DNA from: UMGS1484 sp045593325
GTDB taxonomy: Bacteria; Bacillota; Clostridia; Oscillospirales; Acutalibacteraceae
Length of the DNA stretch: 64,000 bases
Direction: 5' to 3'
Assembly (NCBI GenBank): GCA_045593325.1
Contig: JAZNWL010000041.1
Span: forward strand, 1 to 64,000
Of this stretch, positions 8,237 to 16,555 are shown one piece after another. Every line of letters begins with the position of its first letter. Within the stretch, counting starts at the first letter, position 1. Below the pieces are notes generated by a model. It was not told the origin of the DNA. It worked only from the letters and a program-made list of their open reading frames with translations, and ran no database searches. A program made the position numbers and the translations under genes.

Positions 8237-8325
8237 GGAGAAGTATCGAAGTGGTCATAACGAGGCGGTCTTGAAAACCGTTTGGGGGAAACCCCGCGTG
8301 GGTTCGAATCCCACCTTCTCCGCCA
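8237..8325 (+). tRNA. tRNA-Ser (anticodon TGA)
   Basis: Class II tRNA with a long variable arm; GGAGAAG/CTTCTCC acceptor stem, anticodon loop CTTGAAA (anticodon TGA), T loop TTCGAAT, and encoded CCA. Confidence 0.95.
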
Positions 8326-8328
8326 CAC

Positions 8329-8366
8329 AAAAAGAAAACCCTTGATTTCCAAGGGTTTTCTTTTTT
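8329..8366 (+). terminator. Terminator after tRNA-Ser
   Basis: AAAAGAAAACCCTTG pairs with CAAGGGTTTTCTTTT around a short loop, then T-run. Confidence 0.9.
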
Positions 8367-8452
8367 TGCGTACACGATATTTACTCGAATTGTTTTTTAC
8401 TCTAAAAAATTGCATATATTGTATCAAACAATCATTGCAAGGAGCGAAAATT

Positions 8453-8935
8453 ATGAGAGAAAGACCATACAACCGACAAGCGGCGGTGGCCTATGCACAG
8501 ACCTGGGCTCTTCACCGTAATCCCAATTATTATAATTTTGAAAACATTGGCGGTGACTGCACCAACTTTGCCTCTCAATGCATTTATGCAGGAGCAGGTA
8601 TAATGAACTATACCCCTGTAACAGGATGGTTTTATCGAACCTCCTCTGACCGAACAGCCGCCTGGACAGGTGTAGAATATTTATACCGTTTCCTTATAAA
8701 CAATCATTCCGCGGGACCTTACGGCCACGTTGTTTCAGAAAGGCAGGCACAGCCCGGGGACATTGTGCAACTGGGAACAGCACAAGGCAAATTCTATCAC
8801 TCCCCTGTGATCATTGCAACTACCCCAACCATATTGGTGGCAGCCCACACTTTCGATGCGCTAGACAGACCTCTTTCCACCTATCAGTATGCCCTTTCCA
8901 GGGTCATTCATATAGATGGCGTGCGAAGTTGGTGA
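8453..8935 (+). CDS. Amidase_6-type (putative amidase domain) protein without signal peptide
   Basis: A 160-residue protein consisting of little more than a putative amidase domain of the Amidase_6 type. It begins RPYNRQAAVAYAQTWA, has the nucleophile region GGDCTNFASQC, PGDIVQLG and a histidine in YHSPVIIA, and ends VIHIDGV. The family is related to NlpC/P60- and CHAP-like papain-fold hydrolases thought to cut peptidoglycan or peptide amides. AAGGAG lies 8 nt before the ATG at 8453. No export signal is visible, so it may be cytoplasmic or exported another way. It stands alone between terminators. Confidence 0.8.
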   Translation: MRERPYNRQAAVAYAQTWALHRNPNYYNFENIGGDCTNFASQCIYAGAGIMNYTPVTGWFYRTSSDRTAAWTGVEYLYRFLINNHSAGPYGHVVSERQAQPGDIVQLGTAQGKFYHSPVIIATTPTILVAAHTFDALDRPLSTYQYALSRVIHIDGVRSW

Positions 8936-8960
8936 GAGTGATAGTACTAGAAGAGACCTT

Positions 8961-9270
8961 AATGATATATCACCAATTCCGCAAGGAACGGATATCATTG
9001 AAAAACGACAAGTTTCTACCGAAACTCGTCGTTTTTCATGTCTATGGGCTACAAAAAAGATATTTTTGCCGTTTTTGCGTATGAATTCGAACTCTTTCTT
9101 AGTGATATTCCGTCTGCGCCGGAGTGATATATTTTGCTTGCGCAAAATGTGATATTGAAACCTGCGGTTTCAGTGATATTATATTCGCCCCTAACGCCCG
9201 CAGGCATATCACTCGGCTTTAGCCGAATATCACTGCGAAGCAATATCGCTCGCCGCAAGGCGAATATAAC
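8961..9270. repeat. Branched hairpin array with GTGATAT/ATATCAC spacers
   Basis: No gene lies here. A first module (8961-8999) has AATGATAT and ATATCATT arms around TTCCgcaaGGAA. The main array (9101-9270) holds six or seven short perfect hairpins. In the left half each is preceded by GTGATAT (9102, 9124, 9149, 9173); in the right half they follow ATATCAC or variants (9206, 9227, 9243, 9264). The left spacers are the reverse complement of the right ones, so the array can fold as a central arm with side hairpins such as ATTTTGC/GCAAAAT, TGAAACC/GGTTTCA, TCGGCT/AGCCGA and TCGCC/GGCGA. It lies between two terminators. Confidence 0.8.
9001..9036 (+). terminator. Terminator of the amidase-like gene
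   Basis: AAAAACGAC and AGTTTC pair with GAAACT and GTCGTTTTT around CTACC, with one mismatch. Confidence 0.85.
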
Positions 9271-9272
9271 TG

Positions 9273-9304
9273 AAAAAGCGGCTTGTCGAAACAAGTCGGT
9301 TTTT
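9273..9304 (-). terminator. Terminator of the tRNA-Ile2/tRNA-Trp transcript
   Basis: AAAAAGCGGCTTGT (9273-9286) pairs with ACAAGTCGGTTTTT (9291-9304) with one mismatch and one wobble; T-run on the minus strand right after tRNA-Trp. Confidence 0.8.
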
Positions 9305-9305
9305 C

Positions 9306-9381
9306 TGGCAGGGGTAGAGGGACTCGAACCCCCGGCACGCGGTTTTGGAGACCGCTGCTCTACCAACTGAGCTACACCCCT
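9306..9381 (-). tRNA. tRNA-Trp (anticodon CCA)
   Basis: Minus-strand cloverleaf: AGGGGTG/TACCCCT acceptor, anticodon loop CTCCAAA within GCGGT/ACCGC stem, T loop TTCGAGT, encoded CCA. Confidence 0.95.
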
Positions 9382-9403
9382 ATATTCTATTGACAAAAGA
9401 ACC

Positions 9404-9480
9404 TGGTGGGCCATCGGGGACTCGAACCCAGGACCGTCCGGTTATGAGCCGGATGCTCTAACCAACTGAGCTAATGGCCC
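9404..9480 (-). tRNA. tRNA with CAT anticodon, probably tRNA-Ile2
   Basis: Minus-strand cloverleaf with GGGCCAT/ATGGCCC acceptor, anticodon loop CTCATAA and encoded CCA. The CTCATAA loop is typical of the lysidine-modified Ile tRNA reading AUA; the elongator Met tRNA at 24034 has TTCATAC instead. The tilS assignment cannot be tested here. Confidence 0.85.
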
Positions 9481-9504
9481 ACGACAACTTTTGCAAGCCA
9501 GTAA

Positions 9505-9533
9505 AATATAACACACCCACGGGAATTTGTCAA
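9505..9533 (-). promoter_or_regulatory. Promoter of the tRNA-Ile2/tRNA-Trp unit
   Basis: Minus strand TTGACA (9528-9533), 17-bp spacer, TATATT (9505-9510). Confidence 0.85.
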
Positions 9534-9557
9534 TAGGTTTTTTAAAATTTAAGCAGA

Positions 9558-10691
9558 TTATTCCCCTAAAACCAGGGCTTTGATATCCCGATGATAATAC
9601 ACACTGAGCACCAGCCCGATCCCAAGGAACAAGCAAACCGTAGAAGTCCCCCCTGCACTGAAGAAAGGCAAAGTAACCCCGATAACCGGCAAAAGCATTA
9701 AGCACATCCCCAAATTAATGATAGACTGGGCGGCAATCATTGCAAATACCCCGGCACAGATAATTTGCCCCGACTGGTCACGGGAACGGCGAAGAACAAT
9801 TAAAATGCGAATACAAATGGCAAGGAGCAAACCGATTATCAAAAGACAACCGATAAAACCCACTTCCTCCCCTGCGGAGGCAAAGATAAAGTCGTTATAT
9901 CCCAAGGGAATTTTCCCCGACTGAACATAAGGACCTTTAAAAAGCCCATAGCCAAACCACCCGCCGGAGCCAATGGCGGTTTCCCCTCTTGCTTGTTGAT
10001 AAATGATATCGGGATATGATTCGGGTTGGAACAAGGCAACAATACGGGATTTCTGTTCGTCATTCATGATCATAAACCATAAAACAGGAATGGCTGCCGC
10101 AACCGCTCCAAAGGCAGTGGCAAAATAGCCCCAGTGCACCCCTGAAACAAACAGCATGGCGACAAAAATGAAAGCCAGAACCAAGGCACTGCCGTCGTCC
10201 CCCTGGAAGTGAATCAATACCACGGGAAAGGCACCGTGAATCGCCAATAGCAACACGTTTTTAAAACGGTTGATTTGTTTTTTGGGAATCTTGCTCACAT
10301 GGGTAGCAAAGGTGATAATAAAACCGATTTTCAACAGTTCCGAAGGTTGAATGGACTGCCCGAAGGGCAACGCCAACCAGGCTTTGTCGTCGGTCCCTGC
10401 GGGGGCATACCCGAATTGGAAGGTAATCAACACCAGACCCACCGTAAAAATCGCAGGGACATACCAATGCTTCATCATGGTTTTATAATCCATAAGGGAC
10501 AGCAAAACAGCAACTCCCATACCCAAAAACCAACCAATTAACTGCACGATCAACTTCTGAGAGCCTGCACTGATATAGGTTGCCGACCAAACCAGAATAG
10601 CGCCGTAAAAACTGGCGAAGGTACAAAGTAATAATAATATTTTATCGGTTTCCCGAATATAGTCTGCAACGTGACCGAAAAAGCGTTTCAT
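9558..10691 (-). CDS. rodA: RodA/FtsW/SpoVE family peptidoglycan glycosyltransferase, RodA type
   Basis: A 377-residue polytopic membrane protein of the SEDS family, about ten membrane segments. It starts MKRFFGHVADYIRETDKILL and has DDKAWLALPFGQSIQPSELLK, the conserved loop between segments, and later IGSGGWFGYGLFKG and ASAGEEVGFIGCLL; the last two match RodA and its relatives. SEDS proteins polymerise lipid II into glycan strands, working with a class B PBP in rod-shape growth. No PBP2 gene is adjacent. The gene has its own promoter, divergent from tsaE. FtsW or SpoVE identity is less likely but not excluded. Confidence 0.85.
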   Translation of the reverse strand: MKRFFGHVADYIRETDKILLLLCTFASFYGAILVWSATYISAGSQKLIVQLIGWFLGMGVAVLLSLMDYKTMMKHWYVPAIFTVGLVLITFQFGYAPAGTDDKAWLALPFGQSIQPSELLKIGFIITFATHVSKIPKKQINRFKNVLLLAIHGAFPVVLIHFQGDDGSALVLAFIFVAMLFVSGVHWGYFATAFGAVAAAIPVLWFMIMNDEQKSRIVALFQPESYPDIIYQQARGETAIGSGGWFGYGLFKGPYVQSGKIPLGYNDFIFASAGEEVGFIGCLLIIGLLLAICIRILIVLRRSRDQSGQIICAGVFAMIAAQSIINLGMCLMLLPVIGVTLPFFSAGGTSTVCLFLGIGLVLSVYYHRDIKALVLGE

Positions 10692-10738
10692 TTTTTGAAA
10701 TTCCTTTGATAAAGAGTGGTTTTTATTTGAATACCTTT

Positions 10739-10767
10739 ATTATATGACACTTTCCTGACAAATTCAA
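10739..10767 (-). promoter_or_regulatory. Promoter of rodA
   Basis: Minus strand TTGAAT (10762-10767), 17-bp spacer, TATAAT (10739-10744). Confidence 0.75.
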
Positions 10768-10778
10768 GGAAAAAAGTC

Positions 10779-10807
10779 TTTTCAAATCAACTTTTATATG
10801 ATACAAT
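10779..10807 (+). promoter_or_regulatory. Promoter of tsaE-tsaB-rpiB-upp
   Basis: TTTTCA (10779-10784), 17-bp spacer, TACAAT (10802-10807) with an extended TG; divergent from the rodA promoter. Confidence 0.6.
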
Positions 10808-10833
10808 AGAAAAAAATCAAAGGAGTGCCTTCT

Positions 10834-11268
10834 GTGGAAAAAACCGTAATTTGTAACAGCCCAAAAGAAACCGAAGACCTGGCGGCACAGTTGGCTTCTT
10901 CTTTAACACAAAACTCGGTTCTTGCCTTTTCCGGGGACCTGGGTGCAGGAAAAACCACCTTTACCCGTGGGCTGTGCCGCGGTTTAAACTACACAGGAGA
11001 AGTGTCCTCCCCCACTTTCGCCATCGTTCATGAATACATCGGCGGGCGGGTACCTTTATATCATTTTGATATGTATCGGGTAGAATCGGTGGACGATTTA
11101 TACGCCTGTGGGTTTTACGATTACCTTGGTGCAGGCATTCTTGCCATTGAGTGGAGCGAAAATATCACCTCTGCCCTGCCGGAAGATGCTATTTTCATTC
11201 ACATGGAATACGGCGAAACCGAAAATCAAAGAATAATCACCATTACTCGGGAGGATTCCCCATGCTGA
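10834..11268 (+). CDS. tsaE: tRNA threonylcarbamoyladenosine biosynthesis protein TsaE
   Basis: A 144-residue P-loop ATPase needed, with TsaB and TsaD, to make the t6A base of ANN-decoding tRNAs. The Walker A motif GDLGAGKTT is at about residues 34-42, followed by SSPTFAIVHEY and the late box LAIEWSEN. I start it at GTG 10834, with AAGGAG 8 nt ahead, rather than at the GTG at 10825 inside that ribosome binding site. The stop codon overlaps the tsaB start by 7 nt, pointing to translational coupling. tsaD is not in the window. Confidence 0.93.
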   Translation: MEKTVICNSPKETEDLAAQLASSLTQNSVLAFSGDLGAGKTTFTRGLCRGLNYTGEVSSPTFAIVHEYIGGRVPLYHFDMYRVESVDDLYACGFYDYLGAGILAIEWSENITSALPEDAIFIHMEYGETENQRIITITREDSPC

Positions 11269-11948
11269 TCTTAGGAATTGACACTACCGCTACCGCCGCC
11301 TCTGCGGCACTCGTTCAAAACGGTGAGATATTGGGTGAACTGAATATTCGTATCGGTCTGCAACACAGCCGCACTTTGATGCCCATGATCCAGTCTCTTT
11401 GTTCCTGTTGCAACGTTTCCATGAACCAGGTAGAACGGTTGGCAGTTACGGTTGGCCCCGGTTCTTTCACAGGGGTTCGCATTGGGGTTTCGGCAGTCAA
11501 AGGCATGGCATTTCCTAAAGATCTTCCCTGTGTTGGGCTTTCTACCCTGGAAGTGCTGGCGAATAATATTCCCCAAACCGATGCTTTGATTTGCCCTGTG
11601 ATGGATGCCCGTTGCAACCAGGTTTATAATGCCTTGTTTATGTATCAGGACGGAGAACTCACCCGTTTATGTGAAGACCGTGCCATCAGCATTGCCGATT
11701 TACAAAATGAACTGGCAAATCAAAACAAACCTGTTATTTGGTTGGGAGACGGTTCCCTGCTTTGTTACAACGCTTTGGAAAACAAAGAGTGCCATACCCT
11801 TGCGCCGGAGCATTTGCGGTATCAAAAAGCAAGTCAGTGTGCCATGTTGGGAGAAAAAGCAACTCAAACGGTTTCTTCTTTTGAACTGGAAATTTCCTAT
11901 CTGCGGCCGCCCCAAGCGGTACGGGCACGGATGGAACAAAATAAATAA
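11262..11948 (+). CDS. tsaB: tRNA threonylcarbamoyladenosine biosynthesis protein TsaB
   Basis: A 228-residue member of the ASKHA-fold TsaB family, the scaffold that dimerises with TsaD in t6A synthesis. It begins MLILGIDTTATAASAAL and carries VTVGPGSFTGVRIGVSAVKG, the hallmark of the family. The ATG at 11262 lies inside the end of tsaE, with GGGAGG 7 nt upstream. In many bacteria tsaB is followed by rimI and tsaD; here it is followed by rpiB, and a RimI-type domain occurs instead as a fusion at 20142-21080. Confidence 0.93.
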   Translation: MLILGIDTTATAASAALVQNGEILGELNIRIGLQHSRTLMPMIQSLCSCCNVSMNQVERLAVTVGPGSFTGVRIGVSAVKGMAFPKDLPCVGLSTLEVLANNIPQTDALICPVMDARCNQVYNALFMYQDGELTRLCEDRAISIADLQNELANQNKPVIWLGDGSLLCYNALENKECHTLAPEHLRYQKASQCAMLGEKATQTVSSFELEISYLRPPQAVRARMEQNK

Positions 11949-11974
11949 TATCATTTTTGAAAGGATGATTTTGA

Positions 11975-12421
11975 ATGAAACTTGCCATTGGATGCGATCA
12001 TGGCGGAATTGATCTGAAAATTGAAATTCTGAAACACCTGGAAGAACGGGGTATCGAAGTTGTTGATTTCGGTATTAAAGAATACCAATCGGTAAACTAC
12101 CCTGAAATTGCCCTGCCCTTAGCAAAAGCTGTTGCCGCCAAAGAATGTGACATGGGTATTTTGGTTTGCGGCACCGGGATTGGTATGTCTATTGCCGCTA
12201 ACAAAGTAAAAGGCATTCGTGCCGCTGTTTGCTCTGACCATTTCAGCGCTAAATTCACCCGTTTGCATAACGATGCCAACATTCTTTGCTTGGGTGGTCG
12301 TGTTATCGGCCCCGGTGTTGCCAACGAAATGGTGGATTTGTTTATTGATACTGAATACGAAGGCGGCCGTCACGCTACCCGTGTTCAAATGATTACCGAT
12401 ATTGAAAATAATAATTTATAA
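11975..12421 (+). CDS. rpiB: Ribose-5-phosphate isomerase B
   Basis: A 148-residue RpiB/LacAB-family sugar-phosphate isomerase interconverting ribose 5-phosphate and ribulose 5-phosphate in the pentose phosphate pathway. It has the substrate-binding CDHGG (residues 7-11), the catalytic cysteine at residue 65 in VCGTGIGMSIAANK, and SDHFSAKFTRLHNDANILCLG. AAAGGATG precedes the ATG. It lies 26 bp after tsaB. In many Firmicutes the gene order is LMW-phosphatase, rpiB, upp; the phosphatase is absent at this spot. Confidence 0.93.
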   Translation: MKLAIGCDHGGIDLKIEILKHLEERGIEVVDFGIKEYQSVNYPEIALPLAKAVAAKECDMGILVCGTGIGMSIAANKVKGIRAAVCSDHFSAKFTRLHNDANILCLGGRVIGPGVANEMVDLFIDTEYEGGRHATRVQMITDIENNNL

Positions 12422-12464
12422 GAATTGTTATTTTAATATAGCTAAATCAGAAAGGACGTTACTC

Positions 12465-13094
12465 ATGAAAAATCTAATCGTTGTTGATCATCCCTTAGTA
12501 CAGCATAAGTTAACCTTCTTGCGTGATAAAAATACCAGCTGCAAGGAATTCCGCCGTTTGGTTGGCGAAATTTCCACCTTGCTTGCCTACGAAGCTACCA
12601 GAGATTTGCCTTTGGAAAGCGTTATGATTGAAACCCCCGTTACCGAAACCACCGGTAAAGTGGTTTCCGGTTTGAAACAAGTGGTTATTCCCATTTTGCG
12701 TACCGGCTTGGGTTTGGTAGACGGTATGCTTTCCCTTCTCCCCTCTGCCAAAGTGGGGCATTTGGGCATCTACCGTGCCGAAGGCTCTCGGGAATTGGTG
12801 GATTATTACACCAAATTGCCCGAAGATATGCCCGACCGTGAAGTTTACATTGTGGACTCGGTTTTGGCCACCGGCAGTACTGCCATTGAAGCAGTAAATC
12901 AAATCAAACGCAAAAACCCCAAACGGATTAAATTCGTTTGCTTGTTGGCTTCCCCCGAAGGCGTTGAAGCCTTCTCCAAAGCCCATCCTGACGTAACCAT
13001 CATCACCGCCGCTGTTGATTTCGGATTGGTACACAACCGTTACATCACCCCCGGTTTCGGTGATGCAGGCGACCGTTGCTTCGGCACCATGTAA
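12465..13094 (+). CDS. upp: Uracil phosphoribosyltransferase
   Basis: A 209-residue protein, the normal length, that salvages uracil to UMP using PRPP. It begins MKNLIVVDHPLVQHKLTF and contains VIPILRTGLGLVDGML, the PRPP loop VDSVLATGSTAIEA and the uracil-binding end ITPGFGDAGDRCFGT. AAAGGA lies ahead of the ATG at 12465; the longer in-frame start at 12402 would overlap rpiB and lacks a ribosome binding site. Last gene of the tsaE-tsaB-rpiB-upp run, ending at a strong terminator. Confidence 0.95.
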   Translation: MKNLIVVDHPLVQHKLTFLRDKNTSCKEFRRLVGEISTLLAYEATRDLPLESVMIETPVTETTGKVVSGLKQVVIPILRTGLGLVDGMLSLLPSAKVGHLGIYRAEGSRELVDYYTKLPEDMPDREVYIVDSVLATGSTAIEAVNQIKRKNPKRIKFVCLLASPEGVEAFSKAHPDVTIITAAVDFGLVHNRYITPGFGDAGDRCFGTM

Positions 13095-13116
13095 TATATA
13101 AAACAAACTAAAAACT

Positions 13117-13153
13117 ACCGCCGAGAGCAACCGTAACAGGTGCTCTCGGCGGT
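13117..13153. terminator. Bidirectional terminator between upp and the sigma-factor fusion
   Basis: ACCGCCGAGAGCA (13117-13129) pairs perfectly with TGCTCTCGGCGGT (13141-13153); both flanking genes converge on it. Confidence 0.88.
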
Positions 13154-13159
13154 TTATTG

Positions 13160-16100
13160 TTATTCTTTATGCGCCATTTTTCTGGCTCGTTCCACGTATT
13201 CTTGGAAACGCTTTTCATTACGAACAGGATTGAACCATTCCCAACCGTGAGTCGCAGTCATACCGTAATACATAAGACCGCAATCACCTTCGAATAAATC
13301 ATCATAGGACAATGGTTGCATGGTATCATCGGGAAGTTTGATTAACGACTTTCCTTTTATAACCTTAATCCCACCGTAAATTAAAGGGTCTCCTACTTCC
13401 ATTTCAGCCCCATTGGGAATATTATCCCACTTTGGATACGCCTCGAAGGCTTTTTCTAGCCATAAATACCCCTCGTCTTTTTTACCGCAACCAAACAAAG
13501 CGCAGGCTGTGCGGAAACTTGTGCTTGCGTAATGTCCAAGCCAAGCATCGGGAACAACGCCATCCCCAAGCCCTTCCATAATTTTAAGACGATACCCATT
13601 CCAAGCAACCGCCTTTTCCTGCGCTGCCCAATATCTCGACGGACGACCAAAGAAATGACACAACAGATGGAAGTTGTTCACGTCGTGGCAAAGGCGGCTT
13701 TCTTTATGTTTACCTGCATCCCACAAACGATCTTCTACAACCTCTGCTTCGATTGCGCTATACTGTGTAATGGGAGGCGGAACTTCACGAATTCCTGTAC
13801 GGTCGGCAAACACAACAATATCACCGTCCTCATCTGCCACGTAGGTGTATTCTACTGCACCCACGAAGCCGTCGGTTAGATTAAGGGCGTCATATCGACG
13901 AACCAAACCGTCAGATATCGGCATAAAACCTTCCCCTTTTCCTTCATAAGAGGTTAATTCATAAACCGCTGTTCTCGCACCGCCGCAGTATTCATTTTCG
14001 GTACGAACAATGCCAATTCCATGGGCAAAATAGTAAACCTTCTTGCCTCCCCGATAGGATAACCCATCCTCCATTCCTTCAATATCAAGGCTGAGTTTGA
14101 AACAGTTTTCAAAGGTTCCGGCTTTGGTAGTAACGATTCCGCCCTCTTGGCAGATAATTCGAGTTTTCACAGCTTGTCCCCACTTAGTGTATTCTACAAT
14201 GGGAGCAGCGCCAACGTACCACTCATCCGACCAAATGCAATTTGTTGCCCCCTGCAAAATGCCCAAAATATCGTTATAATAAAGGGGATTTTCGGCTACA
14301 CCCATACAGCCGGTGTTTTTCCATTCAAAAGACCAACGGGGATTATATTCGGTAAGACAATAAGAATCTGCTTTCTTTCGGATATAGTCTCTATTAAAGA
14401 AGTTCCAATGCCCCGTGGCGGTATAATTGGGATTGAAGACCGTATCGGTAGAAAGGATTCGTCTTGCCACCGATGCCGCCACTTTGGTATGTGCCTTTTC
14501 CATGGGTGTTAGGGCGAGTTGTTCCGCTCTCTCAACCGCAGGAAGCACGTCACAAATATACTCTCTGCCATCTTTTTGCATATGGCAATAATCATTGGCA
14601 ATTTCTTGTACCGTATCCACCCAAGAATTACGGTCATAACCGATTCTTTCGGTATTTTTCCAATAGGAAAGAAGCATCCGCCAGTCATCGGCAAAAGAAA
14701 CATTGATTTTCAGTTCAGACGAAATGGCATCAGGAGAATAGGTAGTACCATATTCCCAGGTATTACCAAGGAACACAGGAAGAATCCCGCTTCCACCCTT
14801 AATCGCATACCGAACAAGAAGATGGGTGTTTGTTGTTCCGTCGGTGATATGGTCTTGACGAACAATACCAATACCATCCTTATAGTAGGTTCTACATACG
14901 ATTTTTTGTGTGTCTGTCCACCGTTTTACTTCCCAAAGCTGACAGTTTTCAAAGTTACCTGCGGGAGTATCAACCAATTCGCAATCCGAAATATAGGTAA
15001 GTTTTGTTCCGTCAGAGCCAACAAAGGTTTCTCCAAGAGAAACGTCAGCGAAGAAATAGCCATCACAACTTGAAGCGTTGCGAAAAATACATGAACTTCT
15101 GCTGTCTATTGAACCAAGCCAACCTTTAACAAACCCTTCCTCTGCCCAATAACGCGGTTTACCATCCATCATACGGTATTCTTCCACAGTACCGCCAATC
15201 TGATAACGTTCCATTACCGTGTCTTTGTATCTGGTGGACAGTTCTTCTTCCATCTTTCTCGCATATGGCACAAGAACGCAGTATGCGTCTTCTTTAGAAA
15301 GGATTTCTTCTGCTTTATGATAAGCAGCTTTTCCTTCCTGTGCTTTTCCCTCACGGAACAAATGATACCCAAGCCAAAACCATTCACGACCAAGGGTCTT
15401 AACGAATCCCGCTTTTTCAAGACGGGGAATCTGCTTATGGCGAATAAAGTCAATAAGTGCTCCGCCGTAAACCTTAGAATCCTCACGAGCAACAATAAAG
15501 GTCATTACCTCTTCGTTTTTTCCCTCCATAGCGGCATCGGCTATGCGGGCAAACAAAGCATCGTTCTTTTTGCCGGGAAGCCACCACCAACCACGCATCA
15601 GCACGTCAGCAAGGGCGTGTTGTTTTTCTTTGCATTCGGGCAGCTCCTCTACCTCCCGAAGTACCTGCGCATATACCTTTTCAAAGCCACTCTTATCATT
15701 TTTAACCTGCCATAATTTCAGTTCTTCAACCTTTTTCATAACACGTTGCACAAGGGTATCACTATACTTTTCATTCATAGCGCAAAGCTCCTTTCTCATT
15801 CGCTTTCTGCCATCGTGAAGTTGCCGTTTCACCGTTCCCACAGAAATACGCATTTGATCCGCAATTTCTGCAATAGGAAGATTCTCAAAATAGTGCAACC
15901 GAATAATCTGTTGCACCTTTTCAGGCAACATCTCAACGCTTTGGTTTACTTCGTTCCGTTCCAAAGACAGTGCATAAAGTTCTGCTGGATTTTTCGCTGT
16001 ATTGTTGGTAATATTTAGATTCTCCACTACATCCAAGGGTAAAAAACTGCGGTAACGATTGATCATATTCAATGCACAGTTCCCCGCAATACGACACACC

Positions 16101-16324
16101 CAAGAACCGTACTTTTTAGGGTCTTGTAAGGTATTCAACTTCATCCAAGCTGTTACAAAGGCATCCTGCGCGGCATCTTCCGCCATGAAATGATTCCCGG
16201 TAATTCGAACAGCGGAGGATATTACCGATTTTTGATAGCGTGTTACCAAAACTTCATAGGCGGTTTGTTCACCCGCAAGTGTTAACATTACCAAGGTTTC
16301 GTCCGACTGATTTTGATAGTACAT
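13160..16324 (-). CDS. Giant ECF sigma factor fused to a large duplicated C-terminal region
   Basis: 1054 residues, against about 170-200 for an ordinary ECF sigma factor. Residues 1-180 form a complete ECF sigma: region 2 with AEDAAQDAFVTAW and GSWVCRIAGNCALNMINR, region 4 with LPEKVQQIIRLHYFENL and the helix-turn-helix IAEIADQMRISVGTVKRQL. About 870 residues follow, with two diverged copies of one module at about 440-525 and 725-812. Each copy reads T-x-AG-x-FENC, then YY...GIGIVR, then a Gly-rich stretch. The C-terminus (about 925-1045) looks helical, perhaps TPR-like. No membrane segment or adjacent anti-sigma gene is visible. GGAG lies 7 nt before the ATG at 16324. Confidence 0.85.
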   Translation of the reverse strand: MYYQNQSDETLVMLTLAGEQTAYEVLVTRYQKSVISSAVRITGNHFMAEDAAQDAFVTAWMKLNTLQDPKKYGSWVCRIAGNCALNMINRYRSFLPLDVVENLNITNNTAKNPAELYALSLERNEVNQSVEMLPEKVQQIIRLHYFENLPIAEIADQMRISVGTVKRQLHDGRKRMRKELCAMNEKYSDTLVQRVMKKVEELKLWQVKNDKSGFEKVYAQVLREVEELPECKEKQHALADVLMRGWWWLPGKKNDALFARIADAAMEGKNEEVMTFIVAREDSKVYGGALIDFIRHKQIPRLEKAGFVKTLGREWFWLGYHLFREGKAQEGKAAYHKAEEILSKEDAYCVLVPYARKMEEELSTRYKDTVMERYQIGGTVEEYRMMDGKPRYWAEEGFVKGWLGSIDSRSSCIFRNASSCDGYFFADVSLGETFVGSDGTKLTYISDCELVDTPAGNFENCQLWEVKRWTDTQKIVCRTYYKDGIGIVRQDHITDGTTNTHLLVRYAIKGGSGILPVFLGNTWEYGTTYSPDAISSELKINVSFADDWRMLLSYWKNTERIGYDRNSWVDTVQEIANDYCHMQKDGREYICDVLPAVERAEQLALTPMEKAHTKVAASVARRILSTDTVFNPNYTATGHWNFFNRDYIRKKADSYCLTEYNPRWSFEWKNTGCMGVAENPLYYNDILGILQGATNCIWSDEWYVGAAPIVEYTKWGQAVKTRIICQEGGIVTTKAGTFENCFKLSLDIEGMEDGLSYRGGKKVYYFAHGIGIVRTENEYCGGARTAVYELTSYEGKGEGFMPISDGLVRRYDALNLTDGFVGAVEYTYVADEDGDIVVFADRTGIREVPPPITQYSAIEAEVVEDRLWDAGKHKESRLCHDVNNFHLLCHFFGRPSRYWAAQEKAVAWNGYRLKIMEGLGDGVVPDAWLGHYASTSFRTACALFGCGKKDEGYLWLEKAFEAYPKWDNIPNGAEMEVGDPLIYGGIKVIKGKSLIKLPDDTMQPLSYDDLFEGDCGLMYYGMTATHGWEWFNPVRNEKRFQEYVERARKMAHKE

Positions 16325-16453
16325 ATGCACTCTCCTTTCTCATAATTTGGAAATTCCCATTGTTAAGCGCTTATCTTTTAGACACAAATCAGAATAAAAA
16401 GGTTGTGTGATTTTTAATAATTATATCATAAATTTCTGAAGGCATCTATAATA

Positions 16454-16492
16454 AAAACCGCCGAAAGCAACCAAACAGTTCCTATCAGCGGC
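16454..16492 (-). terminator. Imperfect terminator after the flippase gene
   Basis: Minus-strand CCGC...GCGG stem with internal mismatches followed by GTTTTTATTAT, downstream of the flippase stop. Confidence 0.45.
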
Positions 16493-16555
16493 AATACTTA
16501 TCACGTTATTATTCGTAAGAAGCGGATATAACAATCCTCATTCCAACAGCTTTCT

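Noticed and set aside
12510..13130. 206-residue minus-strand open frame
   Set aside because: Antisense to upp; low-complexity Gly/Phe-rich translation.
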